From Nostoc sp. CHAB 5836 (GTDB lineage: Bacteria; Cyanobacteriota; Cyanobacteriia; Cyanobacteriales; Nostocaceae), in the NCBI RefSeq assembly GCF_020829445.1, contig NZ_JAIVFV010000029.1:1-56829 (forward strand): a DNA stretch of 56,829 nucleotides. Reading direction: 5' to 3'. A model generated the notes under the pieces. That model made no database searches, had not been told where the DNA came from, and saw nothing but the letters and a program-made list of their open reading frames with translations. Shown one piece after another: positions 35,110-44,193 of the stretch (position 1 is the first letter of the stretch; every line of letters starts with the position of its first letter). The position numbers and the translations under genes were made by a program.

Positions 35110-36375
35110 ATGGCATATCAACGCAAAAGCTACGCAGTTTGGGAAATTACCTTAAAGTGCAATCTAGCTTGTAGTCACTGTGGTTCCCGCGCCGGACATG
35201 AGCGCACCAAAGAACTGACTACACACGAAGCTTTAGATCTTGTTAGGCAGATGGCAGAAGTTGGAATTAAAGAAGTTACTCTTATTGGTGGTGAGGCATT
35301 TCTGCGTCCAGACTGGCTAGAAATTGCCAAAGCTATCAATGATGCAGGGATGTTATGTGGTATGACTACCGGCGGCTATGGTATTTCCTTAGAAACTGCA
35401 CAAAAAATGAAGTCAGCAGGGATTCGTACTGTCTCTGTTTCTATTGATGGCTTGGAAGCAACTCATGACCATCTACGGGGAAAGAAAGGCTCTTGGAAAT
35501 ATGCATTTAAAACCATGAGTCATCTGCGAGAAGTGGGTATTTATTTCGGTTGCAATACCCAAATTAACCGCTTGTCAGCGCCAGAGTTCCCGTGCATCTA
35601 TGAGTGTATTCGTGATGCAGGTGCCCGTGCTTGGCAAATTCAGTTGACTGTACCAATGGGGAATGCAGCCGATAACACAGAAATCCTTCTTCAACCCCAT
35701 GAACTGTTAGATATCTACCCGATGCTGGCCCGTGTTGCGCGTCGTGCTTACCAAGAAGGTATGCAACTGCAAGCGGGAAATAATATTGGTTACTACGGCC
35801 CTTACGAACGCCTGTTGCGGGGACGGGGAAACGAGCATGACTTCTCATTTTGGCAAGGTTGCGGTGCGGGACTCTCCACCTTGGGAATTGAAGCTGACGG
35901 AGCAATTAAAGGTTGTCCCTCACTGCCGACTACTGCCTACACAGGTGGTAATATTCGAGAGCGATCGCTCCATGACATTATTGAAAATACGGCAGAATTG
36001 AATTTCAATCTGGGAGCCGGAACACCTGAAGGCACAAAACACCTGTGGGGTTTCTGTAAAACTTGCCAATACGCTGAACTTTGTCGTGGGGGTTGCAGTT
36101 GGACTGCTCATGTTTTCTTTGACAAGAGAGGTAATAATCCTTACTGTCATCATCGCGCTCTTACTCATGCATCACAAGGTATTCGAGAGCGTGTAGTTCC
36201 CAAAGTGAAAGCCCAAGGTTTGCCCTTTGATAATGGTGAATTTGAGCTAATTATCGAGCCGATAGACACTCCTTTGCCAGCAAACGACCCATTACACTTT
36301 ACTGCTGACAGCATTCAATGGTCAGAAACTTGGCAGCAAGAACCTGAACCTTCTTACTCACTAACGAGGCAATAA
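35110..36375 (+). CDS. Radical SAM/SPASM peptide maturase (Nif11-class; splicease-like)
   Basis: The 421-residue cytosolic enzyme has the radical SAM cluster motif C-x3-C-x2-C in LKCNLACSHCGSRAG (Cys17, 21, 24), with GGEAFLRPDW next. A C-terminal SPASM-type auxiliary-cluster region follows: QGCGAGLSTLGIEADGAIKG, CKTCQYAELCRGGCSW and NPYCHH. Length and layout fit Nif11-peptide maturases, the group that includes PlpX splicease, which excises tyramine at X-Y-G. The Y-G motifs in the upstream precursor support that activity, but substrate class is not proof. The gap to the next small gene is 6 nt, so they are co-transcribed. Confidence 0.86.
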   Translation: MAYQRKSYAVWEITLKCNLACSHCGSRAGHERTKELTTHEALDLVRQMAEVGIKEVTLIGGEAFLRPDWLEIAKAINDAGMLCGMTTGGYGISLETAQKMKSAGIRTVSVSIDGLEATHDHLRGKKGSWKYAFKTMSHLREVGIYFGCNTQINRLSAPEFPCIYECIRDAGARAWQIQLTVPMGNAADNTEILLQPHELLDIYPMLARVARRAYQEGMQLQAGNNIGYYGPYERLLRGRGNEHDFSFWQGCGAGLSTLGIEADGAIKGCPSLPTTAYTGGNIRERSLHDIIENTAELNFNLGAGTPEGTKHLWGFCKTCQYAELCRGGCSWTAHVFFDKRGNNPYCHHRALTHASQGIRERVVPKVKAQGLPFDNGEFELIIEPIDTPLPANDPLHFTADSIQWSETWQQEPEPSYSLTRQ

Positions 36376-36381
36376 AATCTG

Positions 36382-36552
36382 ATGGCAGAAAATTCCGAAA
36401 ATACCACAATCCCAGAAAAAAAAGCTGACATTGAGTCATCTTCATCCGAAGAATTAGAGAAAATCCCCCTGCTTCCACGTTCAGCTTGGAATAGTCAAAT
36501 CACCTATTTGAAAGTGCTGCTAAAAGCAAAGCAAGTCCTAGATCAAAGCTGA
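36382..36552 (+). CDS. 56-residue accessory protein of the radical SAM locus
   Basis: ATG at 36382 opens a 56-codon frame, 6 nt after the maturase stop. The product begins MAENSENTTIPEKK, has an acidic Ser/Glu stretch, then IPLLPRSAWNSQITYLKVLL and a short helix ending KQVLDQS. No Cys or membrane segment is present. Its position matches the small PlpY-type partner required by PlpX-like spliceases. I cannot confirm sequence homology. The W-N-S-Q-I-T-Y-L-K-V-L-L helix could bind the leader or the enzyme. Confidence 0.6.
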   Translation: MAENSENTTIPEKKADIESSSSEELEKIPLLPRSAWNSQITYLKVLLKAKQVLDQS

Positions 36553-36587
36553 CAGTTCAACACAATTAGTTACTAATACCATTTCTT

Positions 36588-36865
36588 TGTGAGGCTGCGC
36601 CAAACTCTTTTAACTTCTTTCTTTGTGTCCTTCTCTAACAAGACGCACTCGCCAATGCATCCTTCTCTCTACAGAATATTCGTAGGTTGGGTTGAGGAAC
36701 GAAACCCAACATTTTCTTTCTCTTTGTTCGGTAACGCAAAGCTCAACCCAACCTACACATTTTTATTTTTAGTCTTAACCGAACCGTATTGGACGCACTC
36801 CGGTTTGTGGTTCGTTTTTCTTTTTTGTACTTATGGTTTAGCCCATCTTCATACAGAATTCGTAT
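36588..36865. repeat. Repeat-rich intergenic region
   Basis: Diverged family B-like sequence (AACTCTTTTAACTTC..., CTTTGTGTCCTTCTC, and GAACCGTATTGGACGC) contains a further inverted pair, GTAGGTTGGGTTGAG (36682-36696) and CTCAACCCAACCTAC (36742-36756). The stretch 36866-37089 before the next RTX gene is AT-rich and shows no gene. Confidence 0.6.
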
Positions 36866-37089
36866 AAGGAGGTAGATATGTAAATTTAAAATTATTTTAT
36901 TTCTCTTAGCAATACTGTTTTTATGGGGGTATGAATCTACTTAGATAAAGTAAATATGAATTATTAAATCTGGATAGGTAAGTAATACTGAACAACACGA
37001 TGAAATTTGGATAAAGTGGGATATTTATAATATAAAAGCATAGTATTCTATGACAGAAAACCCATACAACAACCTAAACATAGGTTTTT

Positions 37090-38325
37090 ATGTCATTAGA
37101 AACTATATTTTTGCAATCAACTGCTCCCAGTCCCAATCTTAATTTTGCTAACGCTCTAGGATTTGCTGTTTTCTCCAACTATAGTCAAAGTGCTTCAGCA
37201 ACTTTGAGTGAAGCGCAGACTGAAGCATTAGTTAAAAATGGCGTATCTATAGCTATTGCTGAAGCTCGATCGACTATTAATAACAATGAACCAACTTCCT
37301 CAACACTTTTTTCTGACACTATTGGCATTGGATTTGATGGTTCTTATTCGGGAAGTGCCAATAGCCAAACAAAAGTGGTTGCTAATTTTGCAGTTGGCGC
37401 TAATCAAACCTTATCTTTCGATTTTTATGCAAATTTATCACTTTTAGCTAAAGAAATTGAAAATAGTGATGCTGAATATAACCAAGCTCAGTCGAAAACC
37501 GCTTTCTTAGTACTAGACACCACCAATCCCAATCAACCCAAAATATTAGATTATTTGGGCATTCGGGGTAACTTAATTTCTTCTAAAAAAATCGGCAATT
37601 TGAAGCTTGGTAGTAGCCGCAATGTTACTTTGAGCTATCAGGATCGAACTTATGATATTGATGGTGACAATGGACAGGACTCCATTACCGTCAGCGTTAT
37701 TGGTCGTTATCAAAATAAGTTTAAGCAAAATACCAACATCACGATAATAGAAATTAACACCAGCGCCATTAGTTTTATAGGAGATACTTTAATCGGCAAT
37801 TTGGGTCAAGATGTTATTTATGGCACGATTAAAAATGATTCGCTTAAAGGAAGCAAACTTGCAGACAAAATTTATGGCAGTCTAGGTAATGATACCCTAA
37901 ATGGACGAGGAGACAATGATATCCTCGAAGGTGGTCAAGGTAATGATTGGCTATATGGGGGCCAGGGTAATGATAAACTTCATGGCGGTTGGGACAATGA
38001 TATTTTGATTGGTGCTTCTGGTAGTGATGTCTTGGTTGGTGGCGGTGGTAATGACAAATTTGTTTTCAACCGTGGCGATAGCTTGTTAAGAGGTGAGTTT
38101 GATGTAATTCAAGATTTCGAGGTTGGTATGGATAAGATTGTATTTCAGGGTTGGGGCAATATTAATAGTGCTAACTGGTTAAATAGAATGTTTTCTCAAG
38201 GTCACATAACCGATACTAGTGATGGAGTTATTTTCAATTTTAATACTAGACAAACTCAAGGCTCATTACTACTTTCAGGTGCGAGTTCCAACCTGATTAC
38301 CTCTGAATCAATAGCGTTTATTTAG
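37090..38325 (+). CDS. RTX calcium-binding protein 4
   Basis: The 411-residue protein starts at ATG 37090 (ATAGG a few bases upstream). Residues 1-235 are homologous to RTX protein 3 ([43 protein letters not shown]). About five RTX repeats follow (GNDTLNGRGDNDILEGG, GNDKLHGGWDNDILIG), then the C-terminal block FEVGMDKIVFQGW...LLLSGASSNLITSES. It lacks the L-L-G-G-N-Y insert of protein 3. It is a likely type-I-secreted surface protein. It lies directly after the RiPP genes, on the same strand. Confidence 0.87.
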   Translation: MSLETIFLQSTAPSPNLNFANALGFAVFSNYSQSASATLSEAQTEALVKNGVSIAIAEARSTINNNEPTSSTLFSDTIGIGFDGSYSGSANSQTKVVANFAVGANQTLSFDFYANLSLLAKEIENSDAEYNQAQSKTAFLVLDTTNPNQPKILDYLGIRGNLISSKKIGNLKLGSSRNVTLSYQDRTYDIDGDNGQDSITVSVIGRYQNKFKQNTNITIIEINTSAISFIGDTLIGNLGQDVIYGTIKNDSLKGSKLADKIYGSLGNDTLNGRGDNDILEGGQGNDWLYGGQGNDKLHGGWDNDILIGASGSDVLVGGGGNDKFVFNRGDSLLRGEFDVIQDFEVGMDKIVFQGWGNINSANWLNRMFSQGHITDTSDGVIFNFNTRQTQGSLLLSGASSNLITSESIAFI

Positions 38326-38409
38326 GACTCATTGTACGGGAAAGGGATCTAAAGTAGAAAGATACTTTCCCGGCAAGGGTTTTAGCACTCTTTAGAAGGT
38401 AAATATCAA

Positions 38410-40113
38410 ATGCAAGCAAACGACTGTGAGGCTTTGTACAACTTAGGGATGGTGGCGCAGCAAACAGGAGACTTCCAAGAAGCTGAAAAACTCCTGAGTC
38501 AGGCTGCACAAGTTCAACCAGACTCTGTGAAAACTTGGTTTAGTTTAGGTAATCTGCGTCAAGTTCAAGGACAGTTACCAGAAGCAGAGTCAGCCTACAA
38601 ACAAGCGATCGCCTTACGCCCAGATGCAGCGCCGATTTATAATAACCTGGGCTACACCTTGCAACAACAAGGCAAGTTTGATGAAGCAGTTGCCTGCTAT
38701 CAAAAAGCTCTAGAAGTTCAACCTAACTGCACAGAAGCAGATGTCAACCTCGGAAATGCCCTCCACACCCAAGGGAAACTCTCCCCAGAGAAACAAGCCC
38801 ATTATGCACAATTGAATTACAAATTGGGTTGTGGTCGGAAAAATGCAGGTGATTTGAACACTGCTGAGGCTTACTTCCATTCGTCTCTAGAACTCAATCC
38901 CAACTACAGCGAAGTATATATTGCTTTGGGAGGGATTTACCAAACACAAAAGAAATTCTCAGAAGCAGCAGCAGCTTTTCGGGAAGGCTTAAAGCAGATG
39001 AATCCTCACTATGCTAAAGCTGTAGAAGCTAGCGAAGAGAGTAAAATTCCTCAACAAATACCAGTAACACCTCTAATTGCTCTAGGAGAGGTAATTGTAG
39101 GCAACCATAGTTTTCCCACTATTCCAACCGTCGCCGATGGTACAGGCAAGCGGCCTTTCTGGAGTGTAGTGGTAACTGTATATAACCGTATTGATTATTT
39201 ACTCGAATGTCTTGCCAGTGTGTTAGCACAATGGCAGGGAGAAGAGCAGATGGAAATCATCGTCATGGATGATGCTGGTAGAACGCCAGTGTTTGAAGTC
39301 GTAAATAGTATTGGACAAGGAATAATACACTACTATCGCAACTTTGAAAATCTCGGTTTGCCAGGAAATTGGAATGCCGGACTTGCTCTAACTCGTGGTC
39401 GTTGGATTCATTTACTTCACGACGATGATTATATTCTCCCAGGTTTTTATTCCCGGCTGCAAGAAAGTCTAGAAGAGTGTTCAGATTCTGTGGGGGCAGC
39501 TTTTACGGGTTATCAAAATATTAACGAGACAGGGAAAGTAATTTTCCACCAACAAGTCTATGGAGAGCAGCGAGGAATTGCTAACAATTGGCTGCAACGC
39601 ATTGGGGTTAGTAACTCATTGAATATGCCTGCGGTGGTGATTCGTCGAGATGTGCATGAGCAATTGGGCGTATATCATCCCGAATTGATATATACAAGTG
39701 ATTGGGAAGTTTATAAACGTATTGCTGCTGTTTACGATTGGTGGTATGAGCCAGAAATTTTAGCTCGTTACCGCCGACATGATAATAACGTCACCAGCGA
39801 ACTTTTATTGACTGGGAAGCAGATGATATCCATCCGCCGTGCAATTGAAATTTCAGAGAGTTATTTTCCCCCTGAACACTCGGCACAGATTACGGCTCAA
39901 TCCCGGAGTCATCATTTTCTTTATTGTCTACAATACGCCCTAATTCCTCTAGAAGCTGGGAATCTGGCTGGAGCTTGGCAAGTGTTGCAAGAAGCTCTCA
40001 AAATTGATCGGTCAACTGAAGCAGTAGCAAAGTTATTCGCCTGGTTGCAGCAGGATGAAGCGGCTTTGTTGCGCAATGAGATTACCTCAAAATTATTCTT
40101 AGAGGATGTTTAA
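38410..40113 (+). CDS. TPR-GT2 glycosyltransferase fusion, N-terminus shortened
   Basis: The 567-residue protein begins inside a TPR (MQANDCEALYNLGMVAQQTG), without the helix that normally precedes it, so it is probably 5'-truncated. Four to five TPRs occupy 1-190. A GT2 domain runs from about 245 (WSVVVTVYNRIDYLLECLAS; MDDAGRTPV; HDDDYILPGFY as the metal-binding Asp cluster) to about 440 (WWYEPEILARYRRHDNNVTS). An alpha-helical tail follows. The last residues (FLEDV) and TAA stop lie in a family D repeat end. It probably transfers sugars to a protein or glycan of this locus. Confidence 0.85.
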   Translation: MQANDCEALYNLGMVAQQTGDFQEAEKLLSQAAQVQPDSVKTWFSLGNLRQVQGQLPEAESAYKQAIALRPDAAPIYNNLGYTLQQQGKFDEAVACYQKALEVQPNCTEADVNLGNALHTQGKLSPEKQAHYAQLNYKLGCGRKNAGDLNTAEAYFHSSLELNPNYSEVYIALGGIYQTQKKFSEAAAAFREGLKQMNPHYAKAVEASEESKIPQQIPVTPLIALGEVIVGNHSFPTIPTVADGTGKRPFWSVVVTVYNRIDYLLECLASVLAQWQGEEQMEIIVMDDAGRTPVFEVVNSIGQGIIHYYRNFENLGLPGNWNAGLALTRGRWIHLLHDDDYILPGFYSRLQESLEECSDSVGAAFTGYQNINETGKVIFHQQVYGEQRGIANNWLQRIGVSNSLNMPAVVIRRDVHEQLGVYHPELIYTSDWEVYKRIAAVYDWWYEPEILARYRRHDNNVTSELLLTGKQMISIRRAIEISESYFPPEHSAQITAQSRSHHFLYCLQYALIPLEAGNLAGAWQVLQEALKIDRSTEAVAKLFAWLQQDEAALLRNEITSKLFLEDV

Positions 40114-40149
40114 AAAGTGTTTCGCTATGACTTTAGACACTTTTTAATC
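40100..40149. repeat. Family D repeat end at the GT2 stop codon
   Basis: AGAGGATGTTTAAAAAGTG starts at 40100, and its TTTAA supplies the TAA stop of the GT2 gene at 40111-40113. The opposite end is not complete (ACTTTTTAATC at 40135), so this is a partial element with a small hairpin. Confidence 0.6.
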
Positions 40150-40185
40150 TTAATGTGAATAAATCATAATTTGTGTTTAAAAGCT

Positions 40186-41739
40186 ATGACAATTATCCAA
40201 GTTAAGCATCCAGTTATTAATCAATCTTCCTTTGAACCAGAAACCCGACAAGATGGTATCAGTGGTGTGATGCTAATTCATAATGAAGCAGAATTTTTAG
40301 CACAGGTTATTGATACTTGGATTGATGCTGTAGATGAATTAGTTATTGTTTTTAATAATTGTACAGATAATTCTCCTCAAATTATTGAAGAATATGAGAA
40401 AAAGTTTTATCCTAAAATCAGAGCTTTTCATTACTTGCCACGGGTATATTCACCAAACACAAAAGAGCAATTAGAATTAGATATAAATAATATCAATTCT
40501 TTTACTTTTTATTCTAATTTTAACCTCAGTCAAACGCGATATAAAATATGTGTTGAAGTTAACGGAGATCATGTTGGTATTCCTGAACACCTCAAGAATA
40601 TTTATCAGTTTTTGAAGACAAATCCGCTTCAAAATACTGCCTTGTTTTTTTCAGGACTTAATCTTTGGAGACAGCCAGATGATCGTCAGTATTACATTAG
40701 TTTAAAAGACATTGCCCTTGGTGACGGAGACCTAGCATATTGGACTGTTTCACCCAATCATATTTTTGTGAAGAATCCAAACAATCCGCTATTTACTATA
40801 GTTAGATGGCAGGGTCTACAATCCTATTATTTAGGTTTTATTTTCTGGCATACACGTTTTTTGAAAAAAGACCACGGGCAAGGGAATTATGGCACATATT
40901 CAGAAAAAATAAACCCATTTTTAGAGAGTAAAATTAGAGAAGAAAACCTGGTTCCATTATCTCCACAATTAAAACAAAAAAACAAAGAGTTTCAAAATAT
41001 TTCTTTACAACGTTTCCCACTTTATTTTGATTTAGGATCTTTGCCTGAAGTTGTAGGTGTTTACAGTGTAATTCAAATTCTGCAACAAGCTGTTCAACAT
41101 TGCCAAGCTAATCGCTTTACTCAAGCTGAAGAGGCTTGCCGTCAAGTTTTAGATATTCACCCCGAACACCCAGAAGCATTGTACAGATTAGGTATTGTGA
41201 CTGAACAGATGGGGAATCCTCAGAAGGCTGAGGAGTTTCTGAATAGGGCATTACAAATCCAGCCAAGTTCAGCAACAATCTGGTTTAGTTTGGCTAATTT
41301 ACAGCAATCACAAGGACAATTTACCGCAGCCGTAAATGCATATCGTCAAGCACTGAAACTACGTCCAGATTCAGCCCCAATATATAACAACCTGGGCTAT
41401 ACTCTTGATCAACAAGGTGAGTGGGATGAAGCGATCGCCTGTTATGAAAAAGCTTTAGAGCTAAAACCCCAATTTACTGAAGCAGATGTGAATTTAGGTA
41501 ATGCCCTCCATGCTCAGGGAAAACTCTCACCAGAGCAGCAGGTTGAGTATGCCATGTTAAACTGCCAATTGGGAAAGAGGCGCTCCCAAGTAGGTGACTG
41601 GCTGACTGCGATCGCTTACTATCTTCAAGCAATTCTCCTTCAGCCTGATCTTGTAGAAGCACACCATTACCTGCACCTTGCACTACAACAAAGCATTCCT
41701 ACTGAATTAGAAGCTTCACGAAGTGCGATCGCAGCTTAG
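40186..41739 (+). CDS. GT2-like glycosyltransferase with C-terminal TPRs
   Basis: ATG 40186 (MTIIQVKHPVINQ) is preferred over an upstream TTG. The 517-residue protein has a GT-A-type domain first (about 25-290): SGVMLIHNEAEFLAQVIDTW, ELVIVFNNCTDNS, and KICVEVNGDHVGIP in place of the usual DxD. A YWTVSPNHIFVKNP and HTRFLKKDHGQGNYG segment follows. The C-terminal 200 residues are five TPRs (FLNRALQIQPSSATIWFS). The domain order is the reverse of the upstream gene, with TPR repeats closely related, so the two are probably partner enzymes. Confidence 0.82.
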   Translation: MTIIQVKHPVINQSSFEPETRQDGISGVMLIHNEAEFLAQVIDTWIDAVDELVIVFNNCTDNSPQIIEEYEKKFYPKIRAFHYLPRVYSPNTKEQLELDINNINSFTFYSNFNLSQTRYKICVEVNGDHVGIPEHLKNIYQFLKTNPLQNTALFFSGLNLWRQPDDRQYYISLKDIALGDGDLAYWTVSPNHIFVKNPNNPLFTIVRWQGLQSYYLGFIFWHTRFLKKDHGQGNYGTYSEKINPFLESKIREENLVPLSPQLKQKNKEFQNISLQRFPLYFDLGSLPEVVGVYSVIQILQQAVQHCQANRFTQAEEACRQVLDIHPEHPEALYRLGIVTEQMGNPQKAEEFLNRALQIQPSSATIWFSLANLQQSQGQFTAAVNAYRQALKLRPDSAPIYNNLGYTLDQQGEWDEAIACYEKALELKPQFTEADVNLGNALHAQGKLSPEQQVEYAMLNCQLGKRRSQVGDWLTAIAYYLQAILLQPDLVEAHHYLHLALQQSIPTELEASRSAIAA

Positions 41740-41792
41740 GATTTGACACTCTCAGCACTAAACTTACCTTCAGTAATCAAATCCGAGTCCCA

Positions 41793-41923
41793 TAAGTAAG
41801 TCGGTGAAAATAAATCAAACTATGTGACGAAACGTAAATAGGCTTGAAACCCTTACCAAGGACGAATGACAAAGGACAAATAACAGCCATTACCAGTTAT
41901 TTTTAATTGCGCCGACCTACTTA
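41793..41923. repeat. Miniature element family C
   Basis: TAAGTAAGTCGGTG and GCGCCGACCTACTTA are the ends; the interior has ATGTGACGAAACGTAAATAGG and GGACAAATAACAGCC. It lies upstream of the methyltransferase. A fragment of a family E end (AATCAAATCCGAGTCCCATA) precedes it. Confidence 0.82.
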
Positions 41924-41954
41924 TCTGATTTTTTATGAATACAAAATATCAATT

Positions 41955-43220
41955 ATGAATTTACCAAAACCAATAAATAATCAATCAACAACTGGTAACT
42001 GTCTGTTCTGTGGAACAGGGTTACGCCATACCTTCGTAGATTTAGGTATGTCTCCTCCCTGCGAAAGCTATCGCAGTCTCAAACAACTCAATGAAGTCGA
42101 GCCTTTTTATCCTCTGCGTGTCTATGTTTGCGAGGAGTGTTTTTTAGTTCAACTCCAAGAATACATTAGCCCGGAAAATATTTTTAGCGACTACGCTTAT
42201 TTCTCTTCTTACTCTGATAGCTGGTTGCAACACGCCAAGAATTATGTTGATTTAGTAGTAGAGCGTTTCCAATTAAACCAGAAAAGTCAGGTAATAGAAA
42301 TTGCTAGTAATGATGGCTACTTGCTGCAATACTTTGTTGCCAAAAGCATCCCAGCGTTGGGAATAGAGCCAGCAGCAAATATTGCTGACGTAGCAATTAA
42401 AAAAGGTATTCCCACAGTTGTCAAATTTTTTGGACACGAGACAGCCCAAGAAGAGGTTACTCAGGGCAAACAGGCAGATTTATTAGTAGGAAACAATGTC
42501 CTTGCTCACACACCTTATCTCAATGATTTTGTCAAAGGGATGAAAATTATCCTGAAACCGTATGGTGTAATTACTATGGAATTTCCCCATTTGATGCGGT
42601 TAATTCAGGAAAATCAGTTTGATACTATTTACCATGAGCATTTATCTTATTTTTCATTTATTACTGTAGAAAACGTTTTTGCTGCTCACGAGTTGACAAT
42701 TTTTGATGTAGAAGAATTAACTACTCATGGTGGTTCTTTGAGAATTTATGCCCGCCACAGCGAAGACTCTTCTAAACCAGTTAGCCAGCAAGTATCAGAA
42801 CTTAAATATAGAGAAGAAGCGGCTGGGTTTAGGCAATTAGAATCCTATTTTTCATTTGGTGAACAAGTGAAAGAAACCAAACGCAAGTTATTAGATTTTT
42901 TGATCAAAGTTAAGCGAGAGGGAAAATCAATTGTTGGTTATGGTGCGCCGGGTAAGGGAAATACTCTTTTAAACTATTGTGGTATTCGTACAGATTTTAT
43001 TGATTATACAGTAGACCGTAACCCTTACAAACAGGGTAAATTTTTACCAGGAACTCATATTCCGATTTTTCATCCTGACAAAATTGCAGAAACCAAGCCT
43101 GACTATGTATTGATTTTACCCTGGAATCTGAAAACTGAAATTATGACACAAATAACTTATATCCGGGATTGGGGAGGCCAATTTATTGTACCAATTCCTG
43201 AAGCTAATGTCTACTCTTAA
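41955..43220 (+). CDS. Sugar C-methyltransferase-like SAM enzyme
   Basis: The start is at ATG 41955 (MNLPKPINNQSTTGN); the longer upstream frame is partly element-derived. The 421-residue protein has an N-terminal zinc-binding cluster (CLFCGTG...CEECFLVQL) and a Rossmann SAM-binding domain (VIEIASNDGYLLQYF; ALGIEPAANIADVAI). Its C-terminal region has IVGYGAPGKGNTLLNYCGI and YVLILPWNLKTEI, the architecture of TylCIII/NovU-type C-3 or C-5 methyltransferases of deoxysugar pathways. It belongs to a sugar-modification run with RfbF. Confidence 0.88.
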   Translation: MNLPKPINNQSTTGNCLFCGTGLRHTFVDLGMSPPCESYRSLKQLNEVEPFYPLRVYVCEECFLVQLQEYISPENIFSDYAYFSSYSDSWLQHAKNYVDLVVERFQLNQKSQVIEIASNDGYLLQYFVAKSIPALGIEPAANIADVAIKKGIPTVVKFFGHETAQEEVTQGKQADLLVGNNVLAHTPYLNDFVKGMKIILKPYGVITMEFPHLMRLIQENQFDTIYHEHLSYFSFITVENVFAAHELTIFDVEELTTHGGSLRIYARHSEDSSKPVSQQVSELKYREEAAGFRQLESYFSFGEQVKETKRKLLDFLIKVKREGKSIVGYGAPGKGNTLLNYCGIRTDFIDYTVDRNPYKQGKFLPGTHIPIFHPDKIAETKPDYVLILPWNLKTEIMTQITYIRDWGGQFIVPIPEANVYS

Positions 43221-43266
43221 ATGTTGAAAGCTAGTATTTTTTTATTATTAAACATAGGTAAAGCAA

Positions 43267-44070
43267 ATGAAAGTAGTTTTATTTTGTGGTGGTTTAGGAA
43301 CTAGAATGAGAGAGTATTCAGAAAGTATTCCTAAGCCAATGGTGAATATTGGTTATAGACCAATATTATGGCATATAATGAAATACTATGCTCACTATGG
43401 GCACAAAGATTTTATCTTATGTCTTGGTTACAAAGCTGACCTAATTAAAAGTTATTTTTTGAATTACAATGAATGGCTTACTAATAATTTTAGTCTTTCT
43501 AACGGTAGTCAAATTCAGTTATTTAATCGGGATATTCAAGATTGGAATATTACATTTGTAGATACAGGGTTAACTGCCAATATTGGACAGAGATTTAAGG
43601 CAGTAGAAAAGTATTTGGAAGGAGAAGAAGTATTTTTAGCTAACTACAGCGATGGTTTGACAGACTTGCATCTACCAACATATATTAACAATTTTTATCA
43701 GCGTGATAAAATCGGTAGTTTTTTGTGTGTCAGACCAAGCCAAAGTTTCCACCTAGTTGACATGGATGAGGATGGTTTGGTGACGAGTATCAAAGATGTC
43801 AAGCAACGTGATCTTTGGATTAATGGAGGATATTTCATTTTTAAAAAAGATATTTTTAACTATATTAATTACGGTGAAGAACTTGTCCTTGAGCCTTTTC
43901 AGAAATTGATTGCTAAACAAGAACTTTTTGCATATAAATATACTGGCTTTTTCGGGGTAATGGATACGTTTAAAGAGAAGCAAGAGTTGGATGATATGTA
44001 TGCCCAAGGGCAAAGACCTTGGGAAGTATGGGCAAATAAACAATTAGAAGTAAACTATATCGTTAAATAG
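43267..44070 (+). CDS. rfbF: Glucose-1-phosphate cytidylyltransferase
   Basis: The 267-residue enzyme has the nucleotidyltransferase loop FCGGLGTRMREYSESIPKPM (residues 7-26) and the family blocks GYRPILWHIMKYYAHYGHKDF, NYSDGLTDLHLP and GFFGVMDTFKEKQELD. It makes CDP-glucose from glucose-1-phosphate and CTP, the entry to CDP-dideoxysugars. The usual next enzymes, RfbG (CDP-glucose 4,6-dehydratase) and RfbH, are not in the window. The start ATG follows a 46-nt gap from the methyltransferase, so they are co-transcribed. AGGTAAAGCAA serves as a Shine-Dalgarno. Confidence 0.9.
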   Translation: MKVVLFCGGLGTRMREYSESIPKPMVNIGYRPILWHIMKYYAHYGHKDFILCLGYKADLIKSYFLNYNEWLTNNFSLSNGSQIQLFNRDIQDWNITFVDTGLTANIGQRFKAVEKYLEGEEVFLANYSDGLTDLHLPTYINNFYQRDKIGSFLCVRPSQSFHLVDMDEDGLVTSIKDVKQRDLWINGGYFIFKKDIFNYINYGEELVLEPFQKLIAKQELFAYKYTGFFGVMDTFKEKQELDDMYAQGQRPWEVWANKQLEVNYIVK

Positions 44071-44193
44071 TTGAGAAAATTCTCAACTATTTTCGAGATT
44101 CCAAAAAACCTACCCTTAGTAGGGAATCGGGAGTGACGCGATTAATCGCGTCTGTACTGGGCAATAGGGAAATGAGCATTTTGGAATTTTAGG

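Noticed and set aside
36589..36867. 92-codon frame after the radical SAM locus
   Set aside because: It runs through dispersed repeat sequence with an inverted pair and lacks a ribosome-binding site.
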